A DNA stretch of 64,000 nt from Mycobacterium simulans (GTDB lineage Bacteria > Actinomycetota > Actinomycetes > Mycobacteriales > Mycobacteriaceae), in contig NZ_OCVX01000001.1 in the NCBI RefSeq assembly GCF_900232995.1, positions 1-64,000 on the forward strand, read 5' to 3'. Positions 1 through 8,699 of the stretch are shown piece by piece. The translations under genes were made by a program, and so were the position numbers. Positions within the stretch are counted from its first letter, which is position 1, and each line of letters opens with the position of its first letter. The notes beneath the pieces are model-generated. The model was given only the letters and a program-made list of their open reading frames with translations, was not told where the DNA came from and did not search any database.

Positions 1-103
1 TTCGGCACTGTCGTTGCTGTGGATCTTTTTTTTTTTCCAAGCAGAAGACGGCATCCGAGTTTTCTGCCTGTCGCGGGGGCTGGGAGATGTGTAAAAGAGA
101 CGG
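1..103. other. Illumina/Nextera adapter artefact at contig end
   Basis: Positions 38-61 match the Illumina P7 oligonucleotide with two mismatches. Positions 62-69 read TTCTGCCT, identical to Nextera i7 index N703 as written in the adapter. Positions 70-103 match the 34-base Nextera read-2 transposon end with about five mismatches. The three blocks are contiguous and in the order of a real library adapter. Positions 1-37, with a run of twelve T, are probably also artefactual but match nothing I can name. Genomic sequence starts near 104. Confidence 0.93.
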
Positions 104-870
104 GGCCCGGTGGCGGGCGCTGCCCCGCCGGCGCCGCCGTTTCCGCCGGGGCCACCGAAGCCGTAGAACAGGCCCGCGCCGCCCCCGTACCCTCCAGCGC
201 CGCCGGTAGTACCCACGCCCCCGGCAAGTGGGGCCGGACCACCATTACCGCCGTTCCCGCCGGCACCCCCGTTGCCCCATAGCCATCCGCCGTTGCCTCC
301 CGTGCCCCCGCTGAACCCGTTGACGCCGACCGTGGTGGTGTTTCCGGCGGCGCCGCCGTTGCCACCGTTGCCCCACAATCCGGCACTGCCGCCGTTGCCG
401 CCGCCCTGGTTGGGGCCACCGGAGCCACCGTTTCCGCCGTTGCCATACAAGATTCCGCCGTCACCCCCGTTGGCGCCGGTGCCGGGCGCCCCGTCAGCGC
501 CGTTACCAATCAGCGGACGGTTGAACAGTGTTTGGGTGGGCGCGTTGATCAGGTTGAGCAGGTCTTGCGGCAGCGATTGCGCAGAGGCATTGACCGCCTC
601 GGCGACCGCGTACGAGTTCGCGCCTGCGGTGAGAGTCTGCACAAACTGTTGATGAAACAGTGCCGCCTGGACGCTCAGCGACTGATATGCCTGAGCATGC
701 GCGCCGAAGAGCGCCGCGATGGCTGCCGATACCTCATCGGCGCCCGCCGCGACCAGAGACATCGTCGGGGCGGCTGCGGCCGCGCTGGCCTCGCTGATCG
801 ATGAACCCACGTTGGCCAAATCCGTTGCCGCGGCCGCCAGGAACTCCGGCGTCGCGATGAGATACGACAT
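104..870 (-). CDS. PE_PGRS family protein, 3' end truncated
   Basis: Reads [20 protein letters not shown] at the N-terminus, a typical PE domain of about 95 residues ending near the conserved linker with [16 protein letters not shown]. Glycine-rich PGRS repeats of the GGxGG type (GGNGG, GGAGG) follow to the adapter junction. PE_PGRS proteins are secreted by ESX (type VII) systems and sit at the cell surface; function varies and is not predictable here. The ATG at 868-870 is chosen because it begins the conserved PE motif. About 255 codons are present and no stop is reached, so the end is missing because the contig ends, not because of a mutation. Confidence 0.9.
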
Positions 871-1077
871 GAGGGACCTCCCGCCACCCGCTGCCGGCAC
901 CGCCCGGCCACCATCGAACCCTGGCGCAAAGAGTATCGCGATCAAGCGATGAGACCGCGCATTTCCGTTCGTCGTCGTGCCTGATTTCGGTTGCGCGCCA
1001 ATTGCCGGGGCATTGTGCGTGATAAGTATCGGCGGGTAAACGATCGGCGATAGCCAACATTCGGCCGAATGTTGGCT

Positions 1078-2298
1078 TCACAGTATGGCTTTGAGGTCCT
1101 TCGCTCGCGCGATATCGTCCCATTCCAGATCGAGTTCGAGCAGTATTTCCTCGGTGTGCTGCCCATGCTCGGGAGCACGCGCGGGATCCGGCGGGGTTTC
1201 GTTGAATTGAACGGGCGCAGCCACGATCCGGTATTGCTCGCCACGGTCGTCGACATTTGTCACCACATAGCCGTTGGGTGCAACTTGCGGATCGTTGAGG
1301 GTTTCCCGCGGGGTGGCCAGAGCCGCCCACACACCCGGTTCGTCTTCGAGCACCTTCTGCCAGTGCGCCAGATCATGGCCGGCAAACGCTTTCGCGAATA
1401 TCGCGGTTGCTTCGGCCGCGTTGGCTATGAGATTGCTCGACGGTACGAATCGCTCATCGGTGGCCAACTCCGCCAGACCCATGCGCTCGCAGAAGCCCAC
1501 CCAGAATTTGTCCGGCTGCAGAAAAACCAATTGAATCCACCTGCCGTCCTTTGTCTTATACCGGTTGACGAGTGGATTTATGGCCAACCCCGGCGGCGCC
1601 CCCGGGATGCCGTCAATGTCAAAGAAATCGGCCGCTGAAATCGACGGAGCGATGGCCCACATCGCCTGGGCCAGCAGCGAGGAATCGACGATGCTCGGTT
1701 CACCGGTCCGCTCACGATGGAACAACGCGGCGCAGACCCCGCCGGCCAGCGTTGCTCCGCCCTGCAGGTCGCCAAATCCGGGGCCCTGGACTGCGGGGGT
1801 CTCGGTGCCAAACGGCGTGAGCGTGTACGCCCCCCCGCCACGCGCCAGGTACGTGGCGGCATCGAAACCGCCGCGATCGCGATCGGGTCCGCGCACTCCC
1901 ACCCCCGTGCCCCTCGCGATGATGATCTTGGGGTTGAAAGCGCGGATGTCTTCGACGGTCAGTCTGGCCCGCTGCAGCGCGCCGGGCAGCCAGTTGGTCA
2001 GGAACACATCCGCAGAAGCCAACAGCCGGCCAAACAATTCCCGACCCGTTTCGGACTTGATGTCGATCCCAATACTGCGCTTGCCGCGGTTACCCAACTC
2101 GAGGATGAAGTCGGCGTCAACGCGGGCCGCCTCGCGGGTGAAGCCGCCCACGACCAACGCCCGGCCGGGATCGCCGGAGGCAACGCCTTCGACCTTGATA
2201 ACGTCGGCGCCCCAATCCGATAGCGCGGCACCGGCCGACGGTACGTACGTCCAAGACGCCAACTCGACCACCCGAACGCCGCTGAGCACCCCTGACAT
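1078..2298 (-). CDS. CaiB/BaiF family (class III) CoA transferase
   Basis: 406-residue protein of the formyl-CoA/carnitine-CoA transferase family, which moves CoA between carboxylic acids through an aspartyl-CoA thioester. The family N-terminus is clear (LSGVRVVELASWTYVPSAGA, then DWGADVIKVEG). D146 in the GGFDAATY segment aligns with the catalytic aspartate. The ATG at 2298 is preceded by a GAGGGGG ribosome site; an upstream in-frame extension is possible but lacks family similarity. It is divergent from the E1 dehydrogenase operon and probably activates or recycles a CoA ester in the same pathway. Substrate unknown. Confidence 0.88.
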   Translation of the reverse strand: MSGVLSGVRVVELASWTYVPSAGAALSDWGADVIKVEGVASGDPGRALVVGGFTREAARVDADFILELGNRGKRSIGIDIKSETGRELFGRLLASADVFLTNWLPGALQRARLTVEDIRAFNPKIIIARGTGVGVRGPDRDRGGFDAATYLARGGGAYTLTPFGTETPAVQGPGFGDLQGGATLAGGVCAALFHRERTGEPSIVDSSLLAQAMWAIAPSISAADFFDIDGIPGAPPGLAINPLVNRYKTKDGRWIQLVFLQPDKFWVGFCERMGLAELATDERFVPSSNLIANAAEATAIFAKAFAGHDLAHWQKVLEDEPGVWAALATPRETLNDPQVAPNGYVVTNVDDRGEQYRIVAAPVQFNETPPDPARAPEHGQHTEEILLELDLEWDDIARAKDLKAIL

Positions 2299-2625
2299 TG
2301 CAACCCCCTCGGTCGCTGCTTCATTTCTTGCTATTTTAGATATTCTAGTTACTGTTGGGTTATCGATACCGCGGCTGCAGCCCCGCGCAGTGTTTGTAGA
2401 AGAGATGCGATGGAGCCGACGATTGGTCCATTCCTTTGTCCCCCAACATGGGTCGTCGGTGTCGCCGAGGAAATACGGGGTTGGCGATGAGCCAGGCAAG
2501 AAGCGGGCGCGCCGGCCGTGTGGCAGGAAAAGTGGCGGTGCCGAACAGGCCAGCAGCTCCGGGTGGACGGGGCGGTTTCCTCAAAGTGAAGCCGTGGTCA
2601 GGCGCGTAAACGACTGGGATGCAAC
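2299..2625. promoter_or_regulatory. Divergent intergenic region with TAGATATTCTA inverted repeat
   Basis: This 327 bp gap separates the divergent CoA transferase and E1 operon and must hold promoters for both. At 2337-2347 there is a short inverted repeat (TAGA-TAT-TCTA) about 40 bp upstream of the CoA transferase start, and an 8 bp palindrome TATCGATA follows at about 2361. Neither matches the 12 bp palindrome in front of the TetR at 12525. No gene is evident. Confidence 0.35.
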
Positions 2626-3627
2626 GTGGTAAGCACAGTGAGCAACGACGATCCCGCACCCGACAGTCAGCGCCGACTGTACGCGTTGATGGTGCTAATG
2701 AAGGTGGCTGACGACCGGCTGTCCAAGGGCATCGGCACCGGGGAGTTCATGTGCGTGTACTGGCCGTCTCGCGGCCAGGAAGCCATCGCCGCCGCGATGG
2801 GTGTGGCGCTATGGCCTGATGATCAGCTCGTCACGACGTACCGCGGGCTGCACGATCTCATTGGCAAGGGCGTCCCGCTCGAGGAGATCTATGGCGAAAT
2901 GATGGGGCGCACCGTCGGCGCCAGCCGTGGCAAGGGCGGCTCCATGCACATCGCCAACCCCGACAATGGGGTAATGCTCTCGACTGGGATTGTTGGCGCC
3001 GGACCGCCGGTAGCGGTCGGGTTGGCAATGGCGGCTAAGCGCAAGGGCATCGACCGCGTCACTGTGGTCAGCTTTGGCGACGGAGCCACCAATACCGGGT
3101 CGTTCCACGAAGCGGCCAACATGGCCGCACTCTGGGACCTGCCCCTGGTCTTCGTCTGCCAGAACAACCTGTATGCGGAGATGACGCCGACCGTGGACAC
3201 GATGAAAGTCGAGCATGTTGCCGACCGGGCCGCCGGTTACGGAATTCCGGGCGTTCGTGTCGACGGCAATGACCCGCTTGCGGTGACATCAGCACTCGAG
3301 GAAGCGCTGGATCGGGCGCGCGGCGGTGACGGTCCCACCTTGATCGAGTGCGTGACCTTCCGCTTCCGCGGCCATTACTTCGGGGATCGGATGCCCTACA
3401 TCCCAAAGGATCAGCTGGCCGCGGCGATGGCGGCCGATCCGGTGCCGCGGTTCCGCAACCACCTCGCCGAGGCCGGCATCTGCACCGAGGACGAGCTCGA
3501 CCGCATAGACAACGACGCAGCGACAACGGTGGAAACGGCGTTGCGCGCGGTTATGGCCGCTGATTCGCCTTCGGTCGACGAACTCGAGCGTGACGTGTAC
3601 GCGACCCCGATCAGATACCCGGTGTGA
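2626..3627 (+). CDS. Thiamine-diphosphate 2-oxoacid dehydrogenase E1 component, alpha subunit
   Basis: 333 residues, the normal length for the alpha subunit of heterotetrameric E1 enzymes (pyruvate, acetoin and branched-chain oxoacid dehydrogenases). The ThDP-Mg motif runs from GDG at 151-153 to NN at 180-181, and the family signature GKGGSMHIA is at 102-110. E1 decarboxylates a 2-oxoacid and passes the acyl group to a lipoyl domain. It is the first gene of a tight plus-strand operon through 10369. The listed start is GTG 2626; GTG 2638 is an alternative. The substrate cannot be read from sequence, and the catabolic setting argues against housekeeping pyruvate dehydrogenase. Confidence 0.9.
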   Translation: MVSTVSNDDPAPDSQRRLYALMVLMKVADDRLSKGIGTGEFMCVYWPSRGQEAIAAAMGVALWPDDQLVTTYRGLHDLIGKGVPLEEIYGEMMGRTVGASRGKGGSMHIANPDNGVMLSTGIVGAGPPVAVGLAMAAKRKGIDRVTVVSFGDGATNTGSFHEAANMAALWDLPLVFVCQNNLYAEMTPTVDTMKVEHVADRAAGYGIPGVRVDGNDPLAVTSALEEALDRARGGDGPTLIECVTFRFRGHYFGDRMPYIPKDQLAAAMAADPVPRFRNHLAEAGICTEDELDRIDNDAATTVETALRAVMAADSPSVDELERDVYATPIRYPV

Positions 3628-3632
3628 GGCAC

Positions 3633-4631
3633 ATGGCTGACAAAGAGATGACGATGCGCGAGGCACTGAATCTCGCGCTGGATCAGGCGCTGGAGGCCGA
3701 CGACCGGGTGTTCTTGCTCGGGGAGGACATCGCCGATCCCGGCGCCTCCGGTCCGACCGCGGGATTGTCGACCAAGTATGGCCATGACCGGGTCCTCGAT
3801 ACACCGATCTCGGAAGCCGCGATCGTCGGCGCGGCGATCGGCGCCGCAATCGATGGACTGCTGCCGGTGGCCGAGATCATGATCATGGATTTCATTGGCA
3901 TCGCCGCCGACCAGCTGATCAATAACGCAGCCAAACTGCGATTCATGACCGGCGGGCGGACGAGCGCCCCAATCACCGTCCGGACTCAGGTGTATGCCGG
4001 CCTGTCCACCGGAGCGACGCATTCGCAAACCTTCGAAGCGTGGTTCATGCACATCCCCGGGATGAAGGTGATCGTGCCATCCACCCCACGCGACGGCAAA
4101 GGCCTACTGACCACCGCGATCTTCGACGAGGACCCTTGCCTGTTCATCGAAACGATTCGCCTGCAGAGCAAGAAAGGACCCGTCCCGGTCCATCCTGGAT
4201 TCGCAATTCCCCTGGGCCAGGCCGACATAAAGCGGCCAGGCACCGACGTTAGTGTGATCAGCTACGGACGAACTGTGCACGACGCGCTCGCGGCCGCGGA
4301 CACCCTGCAGGACCAGGGTATTAGCGTCGAGGTCGTCGATCTGCGCACCCTGGTCCCCCTCGACATCGATACCATCGTCGAATCCGCCCGCCGCACAAGA
4401 CGAGTCGTGATCGCTCACGACGCGGTGCAATTCGCCGGGCCGGGAGCAGAGATCACCGCGATCCTGCAATCCGAACTGTTCGGCGAACTCGCCGCACCCG
4501 TCGCGCGCGTCGGCGCCAGGTTCGTCCCCAGCCCGGCCGCGCCGACGCTCGAGGCGCACGTTTACCCGTCACCGGCGCGGATCATCGCGGCCGTCCATCG
4601 CACCATGGAAAACGCGAACGTCCATGGCTGA
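3633..4631 (+). CDS. 2-oxoacid dehydrogenase E1 component, beta subunit
   Basis: 332 residues beginning MADKEMTMREALNLALDQAL, a classic E1-beta N-terminus, followed by FLLGEDIADPGASGPTAG and the DTPISEAAIVGAAIGAA segment. The C-terminal transketolase domain contains VVDLRTLVPLD. It pairs with the alpha subunit that stops 5 bp upstream. The ATG at 3633 is preferred by family alignment although its GAGG site is unusually close (3 nt); a GTG at 3624 overlapping the alpha stop is the alternative. The stop overlaps the lipoyl gene by 8 bp, which suggests translational coupling. Confidence 0.9.
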   Translation: MADKEMTMREALNLALDQALEADDRVFLLGEDIADPGASGPTAGLSTKYGHDRVLDTPISEAAIVGAAIGAAIDGLLPVAEIMIMDFIGIAADQLINNAAKLRFMTGGRTSAPITVRTQVYAGLSTGATHSQTFEAWFMHIPGMKVIVPSTPRDGKGLLTTAIFDEDPCLFIETIRLQSKKGPVPVHPGFAIPLGQADIKRPGTDVSVISYGRTVHDALAAADTLQDQGISVEVVDLRTLVPLDIDTIVESARRTRRVVIAHDAVQFAGPGAEITAILQSELFGELAAPVARVGARFVPSPAAPTLEAHVYPSPARIIAAVHRTMENANVHG

Positions 4632-4860
4632 CTTCACCATTCGCATTCCGCGGGTTTCGGTGGCCGTCTCGGAAGCCGAGCTCACGGCGCTTCTCGTCAA
4701 CACCGGCCAGCATGTCGAGGAGGGCACGCCGATCTACGTGATCGCCACGGAGAAAGTGGAGCAGGAAATCGAAGCAGGTGTCTCGGGCACCGTGCGATGG
4801 ACGGGTCAGGTTGGAACCACGTACGACATCGGGGCCGAAATCGGCGTCATCACTTCTTAA
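4624..4860 (+). CDS. Free-standing lipoyl (biotinyl/lipoyl attachment) domain protein
   Basis: A 78-residue protein that is only a lipoyl domain. The lipoylated lysine should be K44 in the ATEKVEQEIEA turn. There is no peripheral-subunit-binding segment and no E2 acyltransferase domain, and no E2 or E3 gene is nearby. It starts inside the E1-beta gene and is followed 14 bp later by a crotonase gene. It may carry the acyl or aldehyde unit released by E1 and hand it to a separate acyltransferase, or borrow a core E2 encoded elsewhere; both are inference. Confidence 0.88.
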   Translation: MADFTIRIPRVSVAVSEAELTALLVNTGQHVEEGTPIYVIATEKVEQEIEAGVSGTVRWTGQVGTTYDIGAEIGVITS

Positions 4861-4874
4861 CGAAAGGCTGGACT

Positions 4875-5750
4875 ATGGATCTTCACGAGACCCGCGAGCG
4901 GATCATCTACGAAAAAGAAGGCCCTATCGCCCGTATCACGCTCAACTGGCCGGAGAAGGCGAACGCCCAGGACCAGAAGCTGGCCGAAGAAGTCGACGCC
5001 GCACTGCTGGACGCCGACCGCGATTACGACATCAAGGTGCTGATTCTCAAGGCAAACGGCAAGGGTTTCTGCTCGGGCCACGCGATCGGCAACAACGCGG
5101 TGGACTACCCGGCGTTCGTCGAGGGTGCGAAGGTCATGGGACATCCGTGGAAGCCACAGAGCGACCTGTTCGTCAAGCCAACGATGAACCTGTGGGAGTT
5201 CTCCAAGCCGACGATCGCGCAGGTGCACGGCTATTGCGTGGGCGGCGGCCCGCACATGGGCCTGACCACCGACATCGTCATCGCCTCCGAGGACGCATAC
5301 TTCCCCTCCCCGCCATTGCAAGGGTTCGGCATGCCGTCCGGTGAATGCTCCATCGAGCCGTGGGTATTCATGAATTGGCGCCGCGCGGCGTATTACCTGT
5401 TTCTCGCCGAAGTCATCGACGCCAGGAAAGCTTTGGAGGTCGGTCTCGTCAACGAAGTAGTCCCCCGCGACCAATTGGATGCGCGTGTCGAAGCCATAGC
5501 GCGCCACATCGCCCAGGCTCCGATGACGACGCTGCTGGCGACCAAGGCCAACCTGAAGCGGGCCTGGGAACTGATGGGCATGCGGGTGCACTGGCAGAGC
5601 TCCAACGACCTCGTCGCGCTCGCGTCGATCAGTAAGGATGTCCAGCAGCTGATACAGCAGGTGTTCAAGGACAAGGTGCTGCCCTCCGAACAAGCCCGCC
5701 GTCAGGCCGCCGCAGCCGCACCGACCGACGGCGCGGCAGCAACCACTTAG
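4875..5750 (+). CDS. Crotonase-fold (enoyl-CoA hydratase/isomerase family) protein lacking both catalytic glutamates
   Basis: 291 residues. The crotonase fold is clear: oxyanion-hole region NGKGFCSGHAIG at 62-72, and the KPTIAQVHGYCVGGG turn. In canonical hydratases the two catalytic glutamates follow GGGC and end the FGQPE motif. Here those positions are H127 (GGGPHM) and P147 (FPSPP). A standard hydration is therefore unlikely; hydrolysis, decarboxylation, C-C cleavage or isomerisation are possible. The protein at 10366-11211 is a paralogue with the same losses. The ATG at 4875 has a GAAAGG site 7 bp upstream. The C-terminus is Ala-rich and probably disordered. Confidence 0.85.
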   Translation: MDLHETRERIIYEKEGPIARITLNWPEKANAQDQKLAEEVDAALLDADRDYDIKVLILKANGKGFCSGHAIGNNAVDYPAFVEGAKVMGHPWKPQSDLFVKPTMNLWEFSKPTIAQVHGYCVGGGPHMGLTTDIVIASEDAYFPSPPLQGFGMPSGECSIEPWVFMNWRRAAYYLFLAEVIDARKALEVGLVNEVVPRDQLDARVEAIARHIAQAPMTTLLATKANLKRAWELMGMRVHWQSSNDLVALASISKDVQQLIQQVFKDKVLPSEQARRQAAAAAPTDGAAATT

Positions 5751-5767
5751 GTCTTCTGGGGTCTTTG

Positions 5768-7303
5768 GTGAATATCGCCGATTACGCGATCACGGCCCCG
5801 CAGTCGCCGGCGATGATACTGGCCGGCGGCGGGACGATCTCCTACGCCGAGCTCTATGCCCGCAGCCTGCGGGTCGCCGCCATGCTGCATGACGCCGGGC
5901 TGCGCCGAGGTGACGGCATTGCCCTGGTGTTGCCTAATTGTGCCGAGTTTTTCGAAATCACCTGGGCATGCCAACTTTCCGGGCTGTACTACACGGCGGT
6001 CAACACCCACTTCACCCCTGACGAAGTCGCCTATGTGGTCGACGACTCCGACGCAAAGGTGGTGTTTGTCGACGCTTCAATGGCAGACCTCGCCGCGCAC
6101 CTCCGCGGCGCCGACATGGCGGTCCATGACCACATCGCGGTCGGAGGCAGTCTCCCCGGCTGGCGTTCTTATGCGGACACCCTCGCGGCGGCGGGCACGG
6201 CGCCGCCGTTGTCGGACGGATCGGAAATGCTCTACTCGTCGGGAACCACGGGACGCCCCAAGGCCGTCCGTCGCCCGCTTCCCGTCGACGGCAACGGGTC
6301 TTGGGCCCAGGCGGTGCTGGAGTTGGCGCTGATTCACCGTTATGGGATGGACCAGTCGAGCGTGTATCTGTCGCCCGCGCCCCTGTATCACGCGGCGGGG
6401 GTCAACTACACGATGGCGGTACACCGCGTCGGCGCGGCCTCGGTCTTAATGCCCAAGTTCGGCGCCGAGGCCGTGCTGCGACTCGTCGAGACTCATGGCG
6501 TCACGCACGCACAGTTCGTACCCACGATGTTCGTGCGGATGCTCAAGCTGCCGCAGGCGGTTCGGGACAGCTATGACGTCTCGAGTTTGCAGTGTGTAAT
6601 CCACGCGGCCGCGCCGTGCCCGGTGAACGTCAAACGCCGGATGATGGACTGGTTTGGGCCCATTATCCACGAATATTACGGCGGTACAGAGGGATTCGCG
6701 GGCACGACGATCGGCCCACGGGAGTGGCTGGCGCACCCAGGCTCCGTCGGCAAGCCACTCAGCCGGGTCCATGTGCTTGGCGACAACGGGGGCGAACTTC
6801 CCGCCGGCGAGACCGGCGAGCTGTTCTTTGAGGGCGGGCCCGATTTCGAGTACTTCAAGGACCCGGTCAAGACCGCGGCGGTGTCCAACGACCGCGGCTG
6901 GCGGTCGCTCGGCGACATGGGCCACGTCGATGAGGATGGATACCTCTACCTCACCGACAGGTCAACGTTCATGATCGTCTCCGGCGGGGTCAACATCTAC
7001 CCCCAAGAGGTCGAAAACCTCCTGGTGATGCACCCCAAGCTCGTCGACGCGGCGGTGTTCGGGGTGCCGAACGACGAGTTCGGTGAGGAGGTCAAGGCCG
7101 TCGTCCAACCGGTCGCGGGCATAGTGCCCGGGCCCGATCTCGAAGCCGAGCTCATCGACTATTGCCGAGCTCACCTTGCCACCTACAAGTGCCCGCGCAC
7201 AGTGGAATTCGAGCCGGAGCTGCCCCGCGACCCGAACGGAAAGCTTTACAAAAGGCGCATCCGCGAGCGTTATTGGCAGGGTCGGGTGTCGCGGATCGTA
7301 TGA
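5768..7303 (+). CDS. Acyl-CoA synthetase (AMP-forming, ANL superfamily)
   Basis: 511 residues. Core motifs are SSGTTGRPKAV (P-loop), YYGGTEGFA (A5), LTDRSTFMIVSGGVNIYPQE (hinge A8) and RDPNGKLYKR with the catalytic lysine near the C-terminus. It makes an acyl-AMP and then an acyl-CoA from a free acid, probably the entry step of the pathway encoded around it. The start is ambiguous: TTG 5765 and GTG 5768 are adjacent codons; GTG is preferred. It lies 17 bp after the crotonase gene and 13 bp before the Rieske gene, so all three are likely cotranscribed. Confidence 0.9.
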   Translation: MNIADYAITAPQSPAMILAGGGTISYAELYARSLRVAAMLHDAGLRRGDGIALVLPNCAEFFEITWACQLSGLYYTAVNTHFTPDEVAYVVDDSDAKVVFVDASMADLAAHLRGADMAVHDHIAVGGSLPGWRSYADTLAAAGTAPPLSDGSEMLYSSGTTGRPKAVRRPLPVDGNGSWAQAVLELALIHRYGMDQSSVYLSPAPLYHAAGVNYTMAVHRVGAASVLMPKFGAEAVLRLVETHGVTHAQFVPTMFVRMLKLPQAVRDSYDVSSLQCVIHAAAPCPVNVKRRMMDWFGPIIHEYYGGTEGFAGTTIGPREWLAHPGSVGKPLSRVHVLGDNGGELPAGETGELFFEGGPDFEYFKDPVKTAAVSNDRGWRSLGDMGHVDEDGYLYLTDRSTFMIVSGGVNIYPQEVENLLVMHPKLVDAAVFGVPNDEFGEEVKAVVQPVAGIVPGPDLEAELIDYCRAHLATYKCPRTVEFEPELPRDPNGKLYKRRIRERYWQGRVSRIV

Positions 7304-7316
7304 ACGAGGGAAAGCC

Positions 7317-8699
7317 ATGGCGGGAACCGATAGCACCAAAGTGAACTGGACGCCGCTTCCCGTGCCGTGGGCGGTGCAGACCCCTGATCGGATTCCCAAA
7401 CAGCGGTACTACGACCCGGCGTTCTACGCGCTGGAGGCCGAGATGTTCTGGCCACGCGTGTGGCAGATGGCATGCCGCCTCGAGGAGATCCCCAAACCCG
7501 GCGACTTCGTGGAGTACGAGATCCTCGACGAGTCCATCATCGTGGTCCGCCTCGACAGTGACCAGGTGCGGGCTTACCACAACGCATGCCGTCATCGTGC
7601 CGTAAAACTAGTGGAAGGCAACGGATCCCGGCGTACCTTCGTCTGCCCGTTCCACGGGTGGTGCTGGGGCATCGACGGACGCAACACCTACGTCGCCCAG
7701 CCGGAGGCTTTCGACGAGCACAACCTGCGCCCAGCCGATCTTCAGCTGGTATCGGTCAGGTGCGAACTCTGGGGCGGGTGCGCGTGGATCAACCTCGATG
7801 ACAGTGCTCCCCCGGTGCGGGACTGCCTTGAGCCGTTCGCGTCGATCTACGACGCCTGGAAGGTCGAGTCACTGCGCACCGAGTGGTGGCAGGCGTGTCG
7901 GCTTCCCGTCAACTGGAAACTGGCGACGGCAGCATTCATGGAGGGGTACCACGTCCCACAGACCCATCCGCAGCTGTTGCCGTCGGCGCGGCACAATGAG
8001 GCGTCGGCAACGCATCAAATCATCCAGACCAGCCTGTATTTCATGCGAACACTTGGTGCAGGGATGGGCGGGATGACCCACGAGAACGACATCCGAATCG
8101 CCGAAGGCCTGCAGAATATCGAGCTACCGGACGATCCGGCCGCGGCGATGGCCATCTGGCGCAGCAAGCTCAACGACGCCGTCGTCGGCTGGCATCGAGC
8201 CCGGGGCTGTGACGTTCCCGACCTCAACGACTTGGCCCGGCGCGGCATTGTCGACGCCATAGGCTTCGGCTTCCCGCATTACTTTCTACTGCCGCAGTAC
8301 AGCAGCGCTTCGTCCTACCGGATCCGGCCACTAGGCCCTGAGGACACCTTGTTCGAGATCTGGTCGCTGACCCGCATTCCGCCCGACCAGATCACCGGGA
8401 AGCCCACACCGCCGGAGCCGATGGGTCCCGAGGACCCGCGCTGGCCGCCGATCCCCGCCCAGGACTTTTCCAATCTGCCACGACAGCAAAAAGGGTTGCA
8501 CTCCAAGAGCTTTGAGTACATGCGACTGTCGAGTCAGATCGAAGGACTGATCTCAAACTTTGAACGCGTCGTCGACGGATTCCTCGCCGGTCTGCCGCAC
8601 GACACGCTGGTTTCCGCGATTCAGAAGACCAACACCACCATCGATGTTCCGATCGTCGAACTTGGATTTACTCAGACGGTCACGTCGGAGGCACGATGA
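7317..8699 (+). CDS. Rieske non-haem iron ring-hydroxylating oxygenase, alpha subunit
   Basis: 460 residues. Rieske cluster ligands are C91, H93, C110 and H113 (CRH then CPFHGW). The catalytic domain has MEGYHVPQTH with mononuclear-iron ligands H212 and H217. Such enzymes hydroxylate rings or terpenoid/steroid skeletons using O2 and electrons from a reductase; no ferredoxin or reductase gene is adjacent. The ATG at 7317 has a strong GAGGGAAAG site. The stop overlaps the next start by 4 bp (ATGA), which indicates coupling to the flavoprotein downstream. Confidence 0.9.
   Translation: MAGTDSTKVNWTPLPVPWAVQTPDRIPKQRYYDPAFYALEAEMFWPRVWQMACRLEEIPKPGDFVEYEILDESIIVVRLDSDQVRAYHNACRHRAVKLVEGNGSRRTFVCPFHGWCWGIDGRNTYVAQPEAFDEHNLRPADLQLVSVRCELWGGCAWINLDDSAPPVRDCLEPFASIYDAWKVESLRTEWWQACRLPVNWKLATAAFMEGYHVPQTHPQLLPSARHNEASATHQIIQTSLYFMRTLGAGMGGMTHENDIRIAEGLQNIELPDDPAAAMAIWRSKLNDAVVGWHRARGCDVPDLNDLARRGIVDAIGFGFPHYFLLPQYSSASSYRIRPLGPEDTLFEIWSLTRIPPDQITGKPTPPEPMGPEDPRWPPIPAQDFSNLPRQQKGLHSKSFEYMRLSSQIEGLISNFERVVDGFLAGLPHDTLVSAIQKTNTTIDVPIVELGFTQTVTSEAR

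Noticed and set aside
19-282. An 87-codon plus-strand frame across the start of the window
   Set aside because: It reads through the sequencing adapter and antisense to the PE_PGRS gene.
104-500. GCC/GCCGTT-rich repeats that look like a tandem-repeat or CRISPR-like array
   Set aside because: They are codons of the Gly-rich PGRS region on the minus strand; units vary in length and there are no spacers.
1565-2632. 355-codon plus-strand frame
   Set aside because: Antisense shadow of the CoA transferase; no fold-like composition, and GC-rich codons give long chance frames.
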